NCBI RefSeq assembly: GCF_003086295.3
Contig: NC_092046.1
Coordinates: 107,611,363-107,675,362 of the forward strand
Reading direction: 5' to 3'
DNA length: 64,000 nt
Source: Arachis hypogaea
Lineage: Eukaryota > Streptophyta > Magnoliopsida > Fabales > Fabaceae
Shown: positions 44,280 through 54,735 of the stretch, in pieces
Position numbering within the stretch: the first letter of the stretch is position 1
How the letters are laid out: every line of letters begins with the position of its first letter
Notes under the pieces: generated by a model
The model's database searches: none
The model's input: the letters and a program-made list of their open reading frames with translations, nothing else
Told to the model about the DNA's origin: nothing
Position numbers and translations under genes: made by a program

Positions 44280-45932
44280 TGATGAGCGGATAATTTATAC
44301 CCTTTTTGGCATTATTTTTACATAATTTTTAGTATGATTTAGTCACTTTTTATTATATTTTTATTAGTTTTTATTCAAAAATCATATTTCTGAACTTTAC
44401 TATGAGTTTGTGTGTTTTTCTGTGATTTCAGGTATTTTCTGGTTGAAATTGAGAGACCTGAGCAAAAATCTGATTCAGAGGCTAAAAAAGGACTGCAGAT
44501 GCTATTGGATTCTGACCCTCCTGCACTCCAAGTGGATTTTCTGGAGCTTCAGAAGCCCAATTGATGCGCTCTCAATTGCGTTGGAAAGTAGATATCCTGC
44601 GCTTTTCAGCAATATATAATAATCCATACTTTTCCCGAGATTTGATGGCCCAAACTGGCGCTCAAAGTCAGCCAAAAATATCTTGGCGTAAAACGCCCAA
44701 ACTAGCACCATAATTGGAGTTAAACGCCCAAACTGGCACCCAAGCTGGCGTTTAACTCCAGGAACAGCCTATGCACATGTAAAGCTCAATGATCAGCCCA
44801 AGCACACACCAAGTGGGCCCCCGAAGTGGATTTCTGCACTATCTGCACTTAGTTACTCATTTTCTGTAAACCCTAGTTACTAGTTTAGTATAAAAACTAC
44901 TTTTAGAGAATTATTTTACATCTTTTTTAGCTTTTATCTTTTGATCAGTTTTAGATCATTTTGTACACGTTTGGAGGCTGGCCTCATGGCCATGCCTAGA
45001 CCTTTTACTTATGTATTTTCTACGGTGGAGTTTCTACACCCTATAGATTAAGGTGTGGAGCTCTGCTGTTCTTCACGAATTAATGCAATTACTACTGTTT
45101 TCTATTCAATTCATGCCTACTTCTTCTCCAAGATATACTCTCTTACTTAATTCAGTTAAGTCAGAATGAAGGGGTGACTCGTGACAATCACCCAATCTTC
45201 GTTACTCGCTTAGCCAAGATTGCGTGCCTATCAACCACAAAGCGGTCTACATGATGTTCAACGTAGTCATTGGACAACAGCTGGAGTATATTCTCTTGGA
45301 TATCTAATACACGGACCGAGTCCGTGAGATTAGTATCTTCGTGGTATAGGCTAGAATTATTGGCAGCCATTCCTGGGATCCGAAAAGTCTAAACCTTGTC
45401 TGTGATATTTCGAGTAGGATCTGGGAAGGGATGACTGTAAAGATCTTCAAACTTGCGAAGTTGGGCGCAGTGACAGTGTGCAAAAGGACAATGGTCCTAT
45501 TCCGACGCTAGCGGGAACCGACAGATGATTAACCGTGCGGTGACAGCGGATATGGATTTGTTTTCATCCGAGAGGATCATACAGCTTGCCATGGAAGGAA
45601 GTAATGCATGGTTGGAAGAAGGCAATAGGAAAGCAGAGGTTCTGAAGCAACAAAGCATCTCCAGATGCTTATCTGAAATTCCCACCAATGAATTACATAA
45701 GTAACTTTATCTTATTTTATATTTTATTTATATTTTAATTATCAAAACCTCATAACCATTTGAATCCGCCTGACTGAGATTTACAAGGATGACCATAGCT
45801 TGCTTTAAGCTGACAATCTCCGTGGGATCGACCCTTACTCATGTAAGGTATTACTTGGACGACCCAGTGCACTTGCTGGTAAGTTACACGGAGTTGTGAA
45901 GAAAAAGTGTGAGATCACGATTCCGCGTACCA
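44280..45932 (+). mobile_element. Element F 5' LTR
   Basis: TGATGAGCGGATAATTTATA to CCGCGTACCA, 1,653 bp. Palindromes with T/A centres or altered arms lie at about 44655-44762. TATAAAAA at 44889-44896 is a good TATA box, about 130 bp downstream. The conserved U3 block with CAATTGCGTTGGAAAG is present. Confidence 0.9.
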
Positions 45933-45938
45933 AGTTTT

Positions 45939-45956
45939 TGGCGCTGTTGCCGGGAT
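45939..45956 (+). other. Primer-binding site of F (tRNA-Asp type)
   Basis: TGGCGCTGTTGCCGGGAT, near match to the canonical site, six bases after the LTR. Confidence 0.85.
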
Positions 45957-47665
45957 TGATCGAGTTTGGACAACTGACAGTTTATTTTGTTGCTCAGATT
46001 AGGTAATTTTATTTTATGTTTAAGCATTTTATTTTTAACTTTATTTTCGAAAAAAAATAATTAAAAAAAATTATTAAAAATATACAATATGTTATTTTGT
46101 TCTTCAGAATCTTTAAGAATGAATTCTAGAGTTTTATCATGATCTGTTGAAGCTTGGCTGGCAATTTAGCCATGTCTAAATTTTTGGACCGAATCTTTAG
46201 ACTAACATTGCATGATTCGTGGAATTCCTATTAAAAATTTTGAATTTATTTATTTTTTCTTTTTCCAAATAATTTTCAAAAAAATACAAAAAAAATAATA
46301 AAACCGTAAAAACTAAAAATTTTATGTTTCTTGTTTGAGTCTAGTGTCAAATTTTAAGTTTGGTGTCAATTGCATATTTTTAATTTATCTTAAAAAATTT
46401 CGAAAATCCATGCATGTGTTCTTCATTGATCTTCAATTTGTCCTTAATGATTTTCTTTGTTTGATCTTTAAATTTTCTTGTTTTGTGTCTTTTCTTGTTT
46501 TTCATATGCATTCTAGAATTATTAGTGTCTATAGTTTAAAAATTTTTAACTTTGGTGTCTTGCATGTTTTTCTTTTCTTAAAAATTTTCAAAATATGTTC
46601 TTGATGTTCATCATGATCTTTAAAGTGTTCTTGGTGTTCATCTTGACATTCAAAGTGTTCTTGCATGCATTTTTGTTTTAATCTTAATTTCTTGTGTTTT
46701 GCATCAATTTTATGTTTTTCTTTCTCCTCATTAAAACTTCAAAAAAAATAAAAAATAATATCTTTCCATTATTTTACCAATAAATTTCAAAATTTTGAAT
46801 TGATTTAGTAAAAAATTTTTAAAATTTTAGTTGTTTCTTGTTAATCAAGTCATATTTCAATTTAAAAATTTTCTATCTTTTCAAATCTTTTTCAAAAATC
46901 AAATCTTTTTCAAGTCTTATTTTTATTTCATATTTTCGAAAATTAATGCTAACAATTAATGTTTAGATTAAAAAATTTTCAAGTTGTTACTTGCCTATTA
47001 AGAAAGGATCAATCTTTAAATTCTAGAATCATATCTTTTAGTTTCTTGTTAGTCAAGTAATCAACTTTAATTTCAAAAATTAAATCTTTTTAATTTCCTT
47101 TTCAAATCTTTTCAAAAAAAATTTCAATCATATCTTTTTCAAAATTTAATTTCAAAATCTTTTTCTAACTACTTATCTTTTCAAAATTGATTTTCAAATC
47201 TTTTTCAATTAACTACTTGACTTTTTGTTTGATTTTAAAAGTTTTCTATTTCAATCATATCTTTTTCAAAACCACCTAACTACTTTTCTCACTCCAATTT
47301 TCGAAAATCACTAACCACTTTTTTAAAAATCTTTTTAATTAATTAATTTATTTAGTTCTCAAATATTATTTTATCTCTTCTCTTAAATTTCGAATACTAA
47401 CCAATAATTAAAATAAAAACAAAAATAGTTTCCTTTTATTTTAATTTAAAAATCGAATTCTCTCTCTCTCATTTCTTTCTATTTATTTATTTATTTACTA
47501 ACACTTCTCTTTTTCTTATAATTCGAACCCTCTCTCCCTCTCTGTGTTCGAATTCTTCATCTTCTCTCTTCTTCATTCTACTCTTCTATTCTTCTACTCA
47601 CATAAAGGAATCTCTATACTGTGACATAGAGGATTCTTATTCTTTTCTGTTTTCTTCTTTTTCAT
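45957..47665 (+). mobile_element. Element F leader
   Basis: Long T-rich leader with one GGCTGGCAATTTAGCC stem-loop (46155-46172), AAGTTTGGTGTC words, and repeated GTTCTTGGTGTTCATCTTGA (about 46590-46680) shared with E and Y. No gene. Confidence 0.7.
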
Positions 47666-47800
47666 ATGAGCAGGAGCAAGGATAAGAACATTCTTGTTGA
47701 AGCTGATCCGGAACCTGAAAGGACTCTAAAGAGAAAGCTAAGAGAAGCTAAAGCACAACACTCTGGAGAGGACCTGACAGAATTTTTCGAAAAAGAATAA
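47666..47800 (+). CDS. Short upstream frame before gag of F
   Basis: 44 codons, beginning MSRSKDKNILVEAD, closed by TAA three bases before the gag ATG and in the same frame. The peptide resembles the starts in E and B. Confidence 0.5.
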   Translation: MSRSKDKNILVEADPEPERTLKRKLREAKAQHSGEDLTEFFEKE

Positions 47801-47803
47801 GAG

Positions 47804-49944
47804 ATGGCCGAACCCAATAACAATGGTGGAGATGCAAGGAAGATGCTTGGTGACTTTATTGCACCCTCTTCTGACTTCTGTGGAAGGAGCATCTCAATTC
47901 CTGCAATTGGAGCAAATAACTTTGAGCTTAATCCTCAATTAGTTTCTCTGATGCAGCAGAATTGCAAGTTTCATGGACTTCCATTGGAAGATCCTCATCA
48001 GTTCTTAGCTGAATTCTTACAAATCTGTGACACTGTTAAGACCAATGGGGTCAATCCTGAGGTCTACAGACTTATGCTTTTTCCTTTTGTTGTAAGAGAC
48101 AGAGCTAGGACATGGTTGGACTCACAACCTAAAGATATCCTGAACTCTTGGGAAAAGCTGGTCAATACTTTCTTGGCCAAATTCTTTGCACCTCAAAAAT
48201 TGAGCAAGCTTAGAGTGGAAGTCCAAACCTTCAGACAGAAGGAAGGTGAATCCCTCTATGAAACTTGGAAAAGATACAAGAAATTGATCAGAAGGTGTCC
48301 TTTTGACATGTTTTCAGAATGGAGCATCATATGTATACTCTATGATGGTCTGTCTGAATTGTCCAAGATATCATTGGAAAACTCTACTAGAGGATCTCTT
48401 CATCTGAAGAAGACTCCTGCAGAAGCCCAGGAACTCATTGAAATGATTGCAAATAACCAGTTCATGTACTCTTCTGAAGGGAATCCTGTGAAAATGGGAC
48501 AACTCAGAAGAAAGGAGTTCTTGAGATTGATACTCTGAATGCAATATTGGCTCAGAACAAAATATTAACTCAGCAAGTCAATATGATTTCTCAGAGTCTG
48601 TCTGGAATGCAAGCTGTATCAGGCAGTACTAAGGAAGCTTCTTCTGAAGAAGAAGCCTATGACCTTGAGAATCCTGGAATGAAAGAGGTGAATTACATGG
48701 CAGAATCCTATGGAAATACCTATAATCCTTCATGGAGGAATCATCCTAATCTCTCATGGAAGGATCAACAGAAGCCTAATCAAGGCTTCAATAATAATAA
48801 TGGTGGGAGAACACTGTTTGGCAATAACAAACCTTTTCCATCATCTTCTCAGCAACAGACAGAGAATTCTAAGTAGAGTCACTCTGACTTAGCAACTGTA
48901 GTCTCTGATCTATCTAAGACCACTCTCAGTTTCATGACTGAAACAAGGTCCTCCATTAGAAATTTGGAGGCACAAGTGGGTCAGCTGAGTAAAAGAGTTA
49001 CTGAACTCTCTCCTAGTACTCTCCTAAGCAATACAGAAGAGAATCCAAAGAGAGAGTGCAAAGCCATCCACACGTCCAACATGTCTGAACCTGTAGAGGA
49101 GGGAAAGGCAGTGATTTCCAGTGAGGAAGACCTCAATGGACATCCACTGGCCTCCAAGGAGTTCCCTAATAAGAAACCAAAGAAATCTGAGACTCATATA
49201 GAGACCATACAGATTCAACTAAACTTACTGTTGCCATTCATGAGCTCTGATGAGTATTCTTCCTCTGAAGAGGATGAAGATATTATTGAAGAGCAAGTTG
49301 CTCAATATCTAGGAGAAATCATGAAGCTGAATGCCAAGTTAATTGGTAATGAGACATGGGAGGATGAACCCCCATTGCTCATCAATAAACTGAATGATCT
49401 GGTTTAACTGAAATTACCTAAGAAGAAACATGATCCTGGAAAGTTCTTAATACCTTGTACCATAGGCACCATGACCTTTGAGAAGGCTCTGTGTCACCTG
49501 GGGTCAGGGATAAACCTCATGCCCCTCTCTGTAATGGAGAAATTGGGGATCTTTGAGGTACAAGCTACAAGAATCGCACTAGAGATGGCAGACAATTCAA
49601 GGAAACAGGCTTATGGACTTGTAGAGGATGTCTTAGTGAAGGTTGAAGGCCTTTACATCCCTGCTGATTTCATAATCCTAGACACTGGGAAGGATGAAGA
49701 TGAATCCATCATCCTTGGAAGACCCTTCCTAGCCACAGCAAGAGCTGTGATTGATGTGGACAGAGGAGAGTTAGTCCTTCAATTGAATGAGGACTACCTT
49801 ATGTTTAAGGCTCAAGGATCTTCTTCTATAACCATGGAGAGGAAGCATGAAAAGCTTCTCTCAATACAGAGTCAAACAGAGCCCCCACACTCAACTTCTA
49901 AGTTTCGTGTTGGGAGGACAACATCAAGCTCTGAGTCTCTGTGA
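47804..49944 (+). pseudogene. gag: gag-protease of F, one frameshift and two stops
   Basis: Gag: DRARTWLDSQPKDILNSWEK, APQKLSKLRVEVQTFRQKEG, LYETWKRYKKLIRRCPFDMF. A frameshift lies near 48500. Then the MISQSLSGMQ helix region and SSIRNLEAQVGQLSKR follow with a TAG at 48874-48876 and a TAA at 49405-49407. The protease has CHLGSGINLMP, where the active-site Asp of CDLGS is replaced by His, and IILGRPFLATARAVIDVD. The final TGA is followed directly by the post-stop hairpins; RT, RNase H and integrase are absent, as in E. Confidence 0.85.
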
Positions 49945-50011
49945 AGCTCTCTAAGAGCTTCACTGTCAAGCTATTGACATTAAAGAAGCGCTTATTGGGA
50001 GGCAACCTAAT
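49941..50011 (+). other. Post-stop hairpins of F
   Basis: GTGAAGCTCT-CTA-AGAGCTTCAC (49941-49963, perfect 10-bp stem enclosing the TGA stop), TGTCAA-GCTA-TTGACA (49964-49979), and ATTGGG-AGGCAA-CCTAAT (49994-50011, one G-T pair). Confidence 0.82.
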
Positions 50012-50156
50012 GTTATTTAATCATATTTATTTATTTTTCATTGTTATTTTATGTTTTCTTTAGGTTGATGATCATGTGAAGTCATAAAAACAACTGAAAA
50101 ATCAAAAATAGAATGAAAAACAGCATTAAAAATAGCACCACCTAGAGGACAGGCTT

Positions 50157-50361
50157 ACTGGCGTTTAAACGCCAGTAAGGATAGTAAAATAGGCGTTTAT
50201 CGCCTAGCCTGGCAGCATTCTGGCGTTTAACGCTAGAAATGGGCAGCAAAGTGGCATTTAATGCCAGAAATGGGCAGCAGAGTGGCGTTTAATGCCAGGA
50301 AAGGTAGCAGAGCTGGCGTTAAATGCCAGAATTAGCACAGAATGGGCGTTTGAACACCAGA
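50157..50361 (+). repeat. Palindrome array of F (GGCGTTTAACGCC)
   Basis: Seven units, such as ACTGGCGTTTAAACGCCAGT, TAGGCGTTTATCGCCTA and CTGGCGTTAAATGCCAG. The centre is T or A, unlike D and E. Confidence 0.88.
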
Positions 50362-50760
50362 ATGGTGCAGGGACTCAAATTCCTTGACACCTCAGGATCT
50401 GTAGACCCCACAGGATCCCCACCTGCCCCTCCTCATCTCTCCTCTTCACACCTTTCCATAACACTCTTCCCTAAACACCATTGACCAATCCCATCAAAAC
50501 CTCTTCCCCAAATACCCCTCACCTATCAAATCCTACCCTCTTCCCCACAACCTCTTTACCACTCACATTCATCCATCATTAAACCCCACCTACCTCACCA
50601 CTACCCCTCATACACGGCTACCCTCTCTCCCTTACCCCAAATACCCCCTCCTTACCACCTTCATCTTCACACAACATACACACTACTACCCCCTTGGCCG
50701 AACCACTCACCTCCCTCCATCTCCTCCATTTCTTCTTCTTCTACTCCTTTCTTTCTACTT
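50362..50760 (+). mobile_element. Element F spacer before ORF3
   Basis: C/T-rich non-coding DNA with CCCCACAGGATCCCCACCTG and ACCTCTTCCCCA-like words, ending in a pyrimidine tract. Confidence 0.6.
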
Positions 50761-50796
50761 TTGCTCGAGGATGAGCAACCATTCTAAGTTTGGTGT
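50761..50796 (+). other. Internal GAGGAT-loop hairpin and AAGTTTGGTG tract of F
   Basis: TTGCTC-GAGGAT-GAGCAA (50761-50778), then AAGTTTGGTGTGG, just upstream of the ORF3 start. Confidence 0.8.
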
Positions 50797-50834
50797 GGGA
50801 AAAGCTAAAACTTTTTGTTTTTCCATAACCATTA

Positions 50835-51472
50835 ATGGCACCTAAGGCCAGAGAAACCTCTAGAAAGAGGAAAGGAAAGGCAATTGCTTCCACCTCTGAG
50901 TCATGGAAGATAGAGAGATTCATCTCAAAAGTGCATCAAGACCACTTCTATGAAGTTGTGGCCAAGAAAAAGGTGATCTCCGAGGTCCCCTTCAAGCTCA
51001 AAAAGAGTGAATATCCGGAGATCCGACATGAAGTTCGAAGAAGAGGTTGGAAAATTCTCACCAACCCTATTCAACAAGTCGGGATCTTAATGGTTCAAGA
51101 GTTCTATGCTAATGCATGGATCACTAAGAACCATGACCAAAGTGTGAACACGAAACCAAAGAATTGGCTCACAATGGTTCGGGGGAACTACTTGGATTTT
51201 AGTCCGAAAAATGTGAGGTTGGCATTTAACTTGCCAATGATGCAAGGAGATCCTCACCCTTTCACTAGAAGGGTCAACTTTGATCAAAGGTTGGACCAAG
51301 TCCTTAGGGACATTTGTGTGGAAGGCGCTCAATGGAAGAGAGATTCAAGAGGTAAGTCGGTTCAACTAAGAAGGCTTGACCTTAAACCCGTGGCTAGGGA
51401 ATGGTTGGAGTTCATCCAACATTCTATCATTCCTACTAGTAACCGGTCTGAAGTTACTGAAGACCGGGCTAT
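50835..51472 (+). pseudogene. ORF3 of F, cut by element G
   Basis: About 212 codons homologous to E ORF3 (WKIERFISKVHQDHFYEVV, VQEFYANAWITKNHDQ, MVRGNYLDFSPKNVRLAFNL, SNRSEV). The frame is open until G's LTR begins at 51473, directly after the GCTAT that may be G's target site. The remaining part should lie beyond the window. Confidence 0.82.
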
Positions 51473-52270
51473 TGATGAGCAGATAATTTATACGCTTTTT
51501 GGCATTATTTTTACATAGTTTTTAGTATGATTTAGTTAATTTTTAATATATTTTTATTAGTTTTCAAATAAAAATCACACTTCTGGATTTTACTATGAGT
51601 TTGTGTGTTTTTCTGTGATTTCAGGTAATTTCTGGCTGAAATTGAGGGACCTGAGCAAAAATCTGATTCAAAGGCTGAAAAAGGACTGCAAATGTTGTTG
51701 GATTCTGACCTCCCTACACTCAAAGTAGATTTTCTCGAGCTACAGAAGTCCAAATAGCACGCTCTCAATTGCGTTGGAAAGTAGACATCCATTGCTTTCC
51801 AGTAATATATAATAGTCCATACTTTGTTCAAGGATAGATGACGTAAACTGGCGTTCAACGCCAGTTCCATGTTGTATTCTGGCGTTAAACGCCAGAAACA
51901 GGTTACAAGTTGGAGTTAAACGCCAGAAATAGGTTACAACCTGGCGTTTAACTCTAGAAACAGCCTAGACATGTGTAAAGCTCAAGTCTCAGCCCCAGCA
52001 CACACCAAGTGGGCCCCAGAAGTGGATTTCTGCACTATCTATCTTAATTTACTCATTTTCTGTAAACCTATGTTACTAGTTTAGTATTTAAACAACTTTT
52101 AGAGATTTATGTTGCACCTCATGACATTTTTCACATTTTGACATTGTATCTCTACGGCATGAGTCTCTAAACTCCATTGTTGGGGGTAAGGAGCTCTGTT
52201 GTGTCTCGATGAATTAATGCAATTATTTCTGTTTTCTTTTCAAACACGCTTGTTTCTATCTAAGATGTTC
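51473..52270 (+). mobile_element. Element G 5' LTR, front half
   Basis: It begins TGATGAGCAGATAATTTA and matches the G 3' LTR (55882 onward) to CTATCTAAGATGTTCATT. Then it joins RNase H coding sequence, so the LTR end, primer site, gag, protease and RT are deleted. Palindromes at about 51848-51957. Confidence 0.85.
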
Positions 52271-52709
52271 ATTGACAAGTTTAGATCATACTACAAGAAT
52301 TGCTTGCAGTGGTTTATGCCATTGACAAGTTTAGATCATACTTAGTAGGATCAAAAGTGATTGTGTACACTGACCATGCTGCTCTTAAATATCTACTCAC
52401 AAAGCAGGATTCAAAACCCAGCTCATAAGATGGCTGTTGCTTCTACAACAGTTTGATATAGAAATAAGAGACAGAAAAGGGACAGAGAACCAAGTGGCTG
52501 ATCATCTGTCCCGGATAGAGCCAGTAGAAGGGACGTCCTTTCCCTCTGTTGAGATCTCTGAAACTTTTCCGGATGAGCAATTGTTTGCCATTCAGGAAAC
52601 ACCATAGTTTGCAGACATTGCAAACTATAAAGCTGCAAGATTCATACCCAAGGAGTACAGTAGGCAACAAAAGAAAAAATTAATTACTGATGCAAAGTAC
52701 TACCTGTAG
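52271..52709 (+). pseudogene. pol: RNase H remnant of G with duplicated filler
   Basis: TTGACAAGTTTAGATCATAC occurs twice (52271 and 52322), flanking a copied stretch around GAATTGCTTGCAGTGG. Then RNase H ([20 protein letters not shown]) follows with a one-base loss near 52420, and a TAG at 52707-52709 where D has Trp (YLWDEP). It is not expressible. Confidence 0.8.
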
Positions 52710-53882
52710 GATGAACCATATCTCTTTAAGAGATGTGCAGACGGAATAATCAGTAGGTGTGTTCCTAGAGAAGAAGCAAAGAAGATCCTATGGCATTGTC
52801 ATGGATCACAATATGGAGGACATTTCGGAGGTGAGCGAACAGCCACAAAGGTCCTCCAATGTGGCTTCTACTGGCCCACTCTCTATAAAGACTCCCGAGA
52901 ATTTGTTCGTAACTGTGACAGCTCCCAGAGAGCTGGTAATCTGCCTCATAGTTACGCCATGCCTCAGCAAGGGATCTTAGAGATTAAGTTGTTTGATGTA
53001 TGGGGTATTGACTTCATGGGGCCTTTCCCACCATTATACTCAAACACTTATATTCTGGTGGCAGTCGACTATGTATCCAAATGGGTAGAGGCCATTGCAA
53101 CACCCACCAATGATACTAAGATAGTGCTGAAGTTCCTCCAGAAACATATCTTCAGCAGGTTTGGTGTCCCTAGAGCACTAATCAGTGATGGGGGCACTCA
53201 CTTCTGCAACAAACAGCTTTACTCTGCTATGGTCCAGTATGGAATTAGCCACAAGGTGGCAACTCCATATCATCCACAGACAAATGGGCAAGCTGAAGTC
53301 TCTAATAGAGAACTAAAAAGAATCCTGGAATGGACTGTAAGTACCCGTAGAAAGGATTGGGCAAGAAGCTTAGATGATGCTCTGTGGGCTTACAGAACAG
53401 CATTCAAGACTCCTATAGGGACCTCTCCATACCAGCTTGTGTATGGTAAGGCCTGTCATCTGCCCGTGGAACTGGATCATAAGGCCTACTGGGTAACCAG
53501 ATTCCTAAACTTTGATGCCAAATTAGCTGGAGAAAAAAGAATGCTCCAGCTGAATGAGCTAGAGGAATTCAGACTCACTGCTTTCGAAAATGCCAAACTT
53601 TACAAAGAGAAAGCAAAAAGGTGGCATGACAAAAATCTATCATCTAGAGTCTTTGAACCAGGACAGAAGGTTCTGCTGTTTAACTCTAGGCTCAGGCTAT
53701 TCCCCGGGAAACTGAAATCCCGGTGGAGGGGACCATATGTGATTACAAGTGTGTCACCATATGGCTATGTAGAGCTTCAAGACATTGATTCTAATAAGAA
53801 GTTCATTGTTAATGGACAGACAATCAAGCATTATCTTGAAGGCAATGTTGAGCAAGAGTGCTCAAGGCTGAGGCTAGACTAA
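52710..53882 (+). pseudogene. pol: Integrase of G, open frame, zinc Cys lost
   Basis: The frame is open from 52710 to 53882, with the first in-frame ATG at 52959 (307 codons). Zinc region: [12 protein letters not shown] is present, but the CDSC pair reads CDSS ([10 protein letters not shown]), losing a metal ligand. The DDE core is intact: [39 protein letters not shown]. The C-terminal GPY/F module is complete ([15 protein letters not shown]). It lacks every upstream pol part, so it is a relic despite the long open frame. Confidence 0.82.
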
Positions 53883-53894
53883 AAGCTCAGCAAG

Positions 53895-53941
53895 GTCCAG
53901 CTAAAGACAATAAAGAAGCACTTGTTGGGAGGCAACCCAAT
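53895..53941 (+). other. Post-stop double hairpin of G
   Basis: GTCCAGCTAAAGAC (53895-53908) and GTTGGG-AGGCAA-CCCAAT (53924-53941), starting 12 and 41 nt after the TAA at 53880-53882. Confidence 0.82.
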
Positions 53942-54086
53942 GTTATTCAACTATATCTATTTAGTTTCCATTGCTATTTTATGTTTTTTGTAGGTTGATG
54001 ATCATGTGACGTCACAAAAACTACTGAAAAATCAAAAACAGAATGAAAAACAGCATTAAAAATAGCTCACCCTGGAGGAAGAGCTT

Positions 54087-54289
54087 ACTGGCGTTTAAAC
54101 GCCAGTAAGAGGCAACAAGCTGGCGTTTAACACCAGAAAGAAGCATCAAGCTGGCGTTAAATGCCAGAAACAAGCACCAGACTAGCGTTTAACGCCAGAA
54201 CAGAGCATGGAATTAGCGTTAAACGCCAGAAACAAGCAGCAAGCTGGCGTTTAACGCCAGACATGCATTCTAAGTGCGTTTTGCACGCC
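54087..54289 (+). repeat. Palindrome array of G
   Basis: Six or seven units, e.g. ACTGGCGTTTAAACGCCAGT, CTGGCGTTAAATGCCAG and CTGGCGTTTAACGCCAG; T/A centre as in F. Confidence 0.88.
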
Positions 54290-54444
54290 TAAATGGAGCA
54301 GGGATGTTAAGTCCTTGACCCCTCTGGATCTGTGGACCCCACAGGATCCCCACCTACCTTACCATTCAAATTCAAACCATTTCCCTCCCAAACCCACCCA
54401 TTCACACACCTCCATCTCCTCCATCTTCTCCACTTCTTTCTTCT

Positions 54445-54482
54445 TTTGCTCGAGGATGAGCAAACCTTTTAAGTTTGGTGTG
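54445..54482 (+). other. Internal GAGGAT-loop hairpin and AAGTTTGGTG tract of G
   Basis: TTTGCTC-GAGGAT-GAGCAAA (54445-54464, 7 bp), then AAGTTTGGTGTG (54471-54482). Confidence 0.82.
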
Positions 54483-54518
54483 GTAAAAGCATTGCTTTTT
54501 GTTTTTCCATAACCATTT

Positions 54519-54735
54519 ATGGCACCTAAGGCCGGAGAAACCTCTAGAAGGAGGAAAGGGAAGGCAAAAGCTTCCACCTCCGTGTCATGAGAGATGGAGA
54601 GATTCATCTCAAGGGTCCATAATTCAGTGGTAGAGCAATTGACTGTAGATCAAAGAGCTATGAGGGAAGAGCAAAAAAGGCAAGGAAGAGACACAGAGGA
54701 ACTCAAGATGCCACCCTCACTAAGGTGGACTCGTT
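54519..54735 (+). pseudogene. ORF3 remnant of G with large internal deletion
   Basis: The first 30 codons match E and F (ATGGCACCTAAGGCC start) but hit a TGA where E has Trp (SESWEMERF). After MERFIS the gene jumps to the C-terminal coiled coil (AMREEQKRQGRDTEEL). Most of ORF3 is gone, and 41 bp of tRNA-like sequence fills the junction. Confidence 0.8.
54613..54653 (+). pseudogene. 5' half of a tRNA-Cys-like gene at a deletion junction
   Basis: GGGTCCATAATTCAGTGGTA, then GAGCAATTGACTGTAGATCA, resembles the acceptor, D-arm and anticodon arm of plant nuclear tRNA-Cys (recalled as GGGTCCATAGCTCAGTGGTA). The anticodon position reads GTA instead of GCA, and the 3' half with the B box is absent. 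The end GATCAA overlaps the expected ORF3 sequence (GATCAA before AGCTATGAGG), so the join may have used microhomology. Confidence 0.7.

Noticed and set aside
52710..53882. Integrase of G as a working gene
   Set aside because: A long open frame, but it lacks a zinc ligand, the upstream pol and a promoter-to-start link.
54613..54653. A functional tRNA gene
   Set aside because: Only the 5' half is present, without B box or 3' acceptor strand, and the anticodon position is altered.
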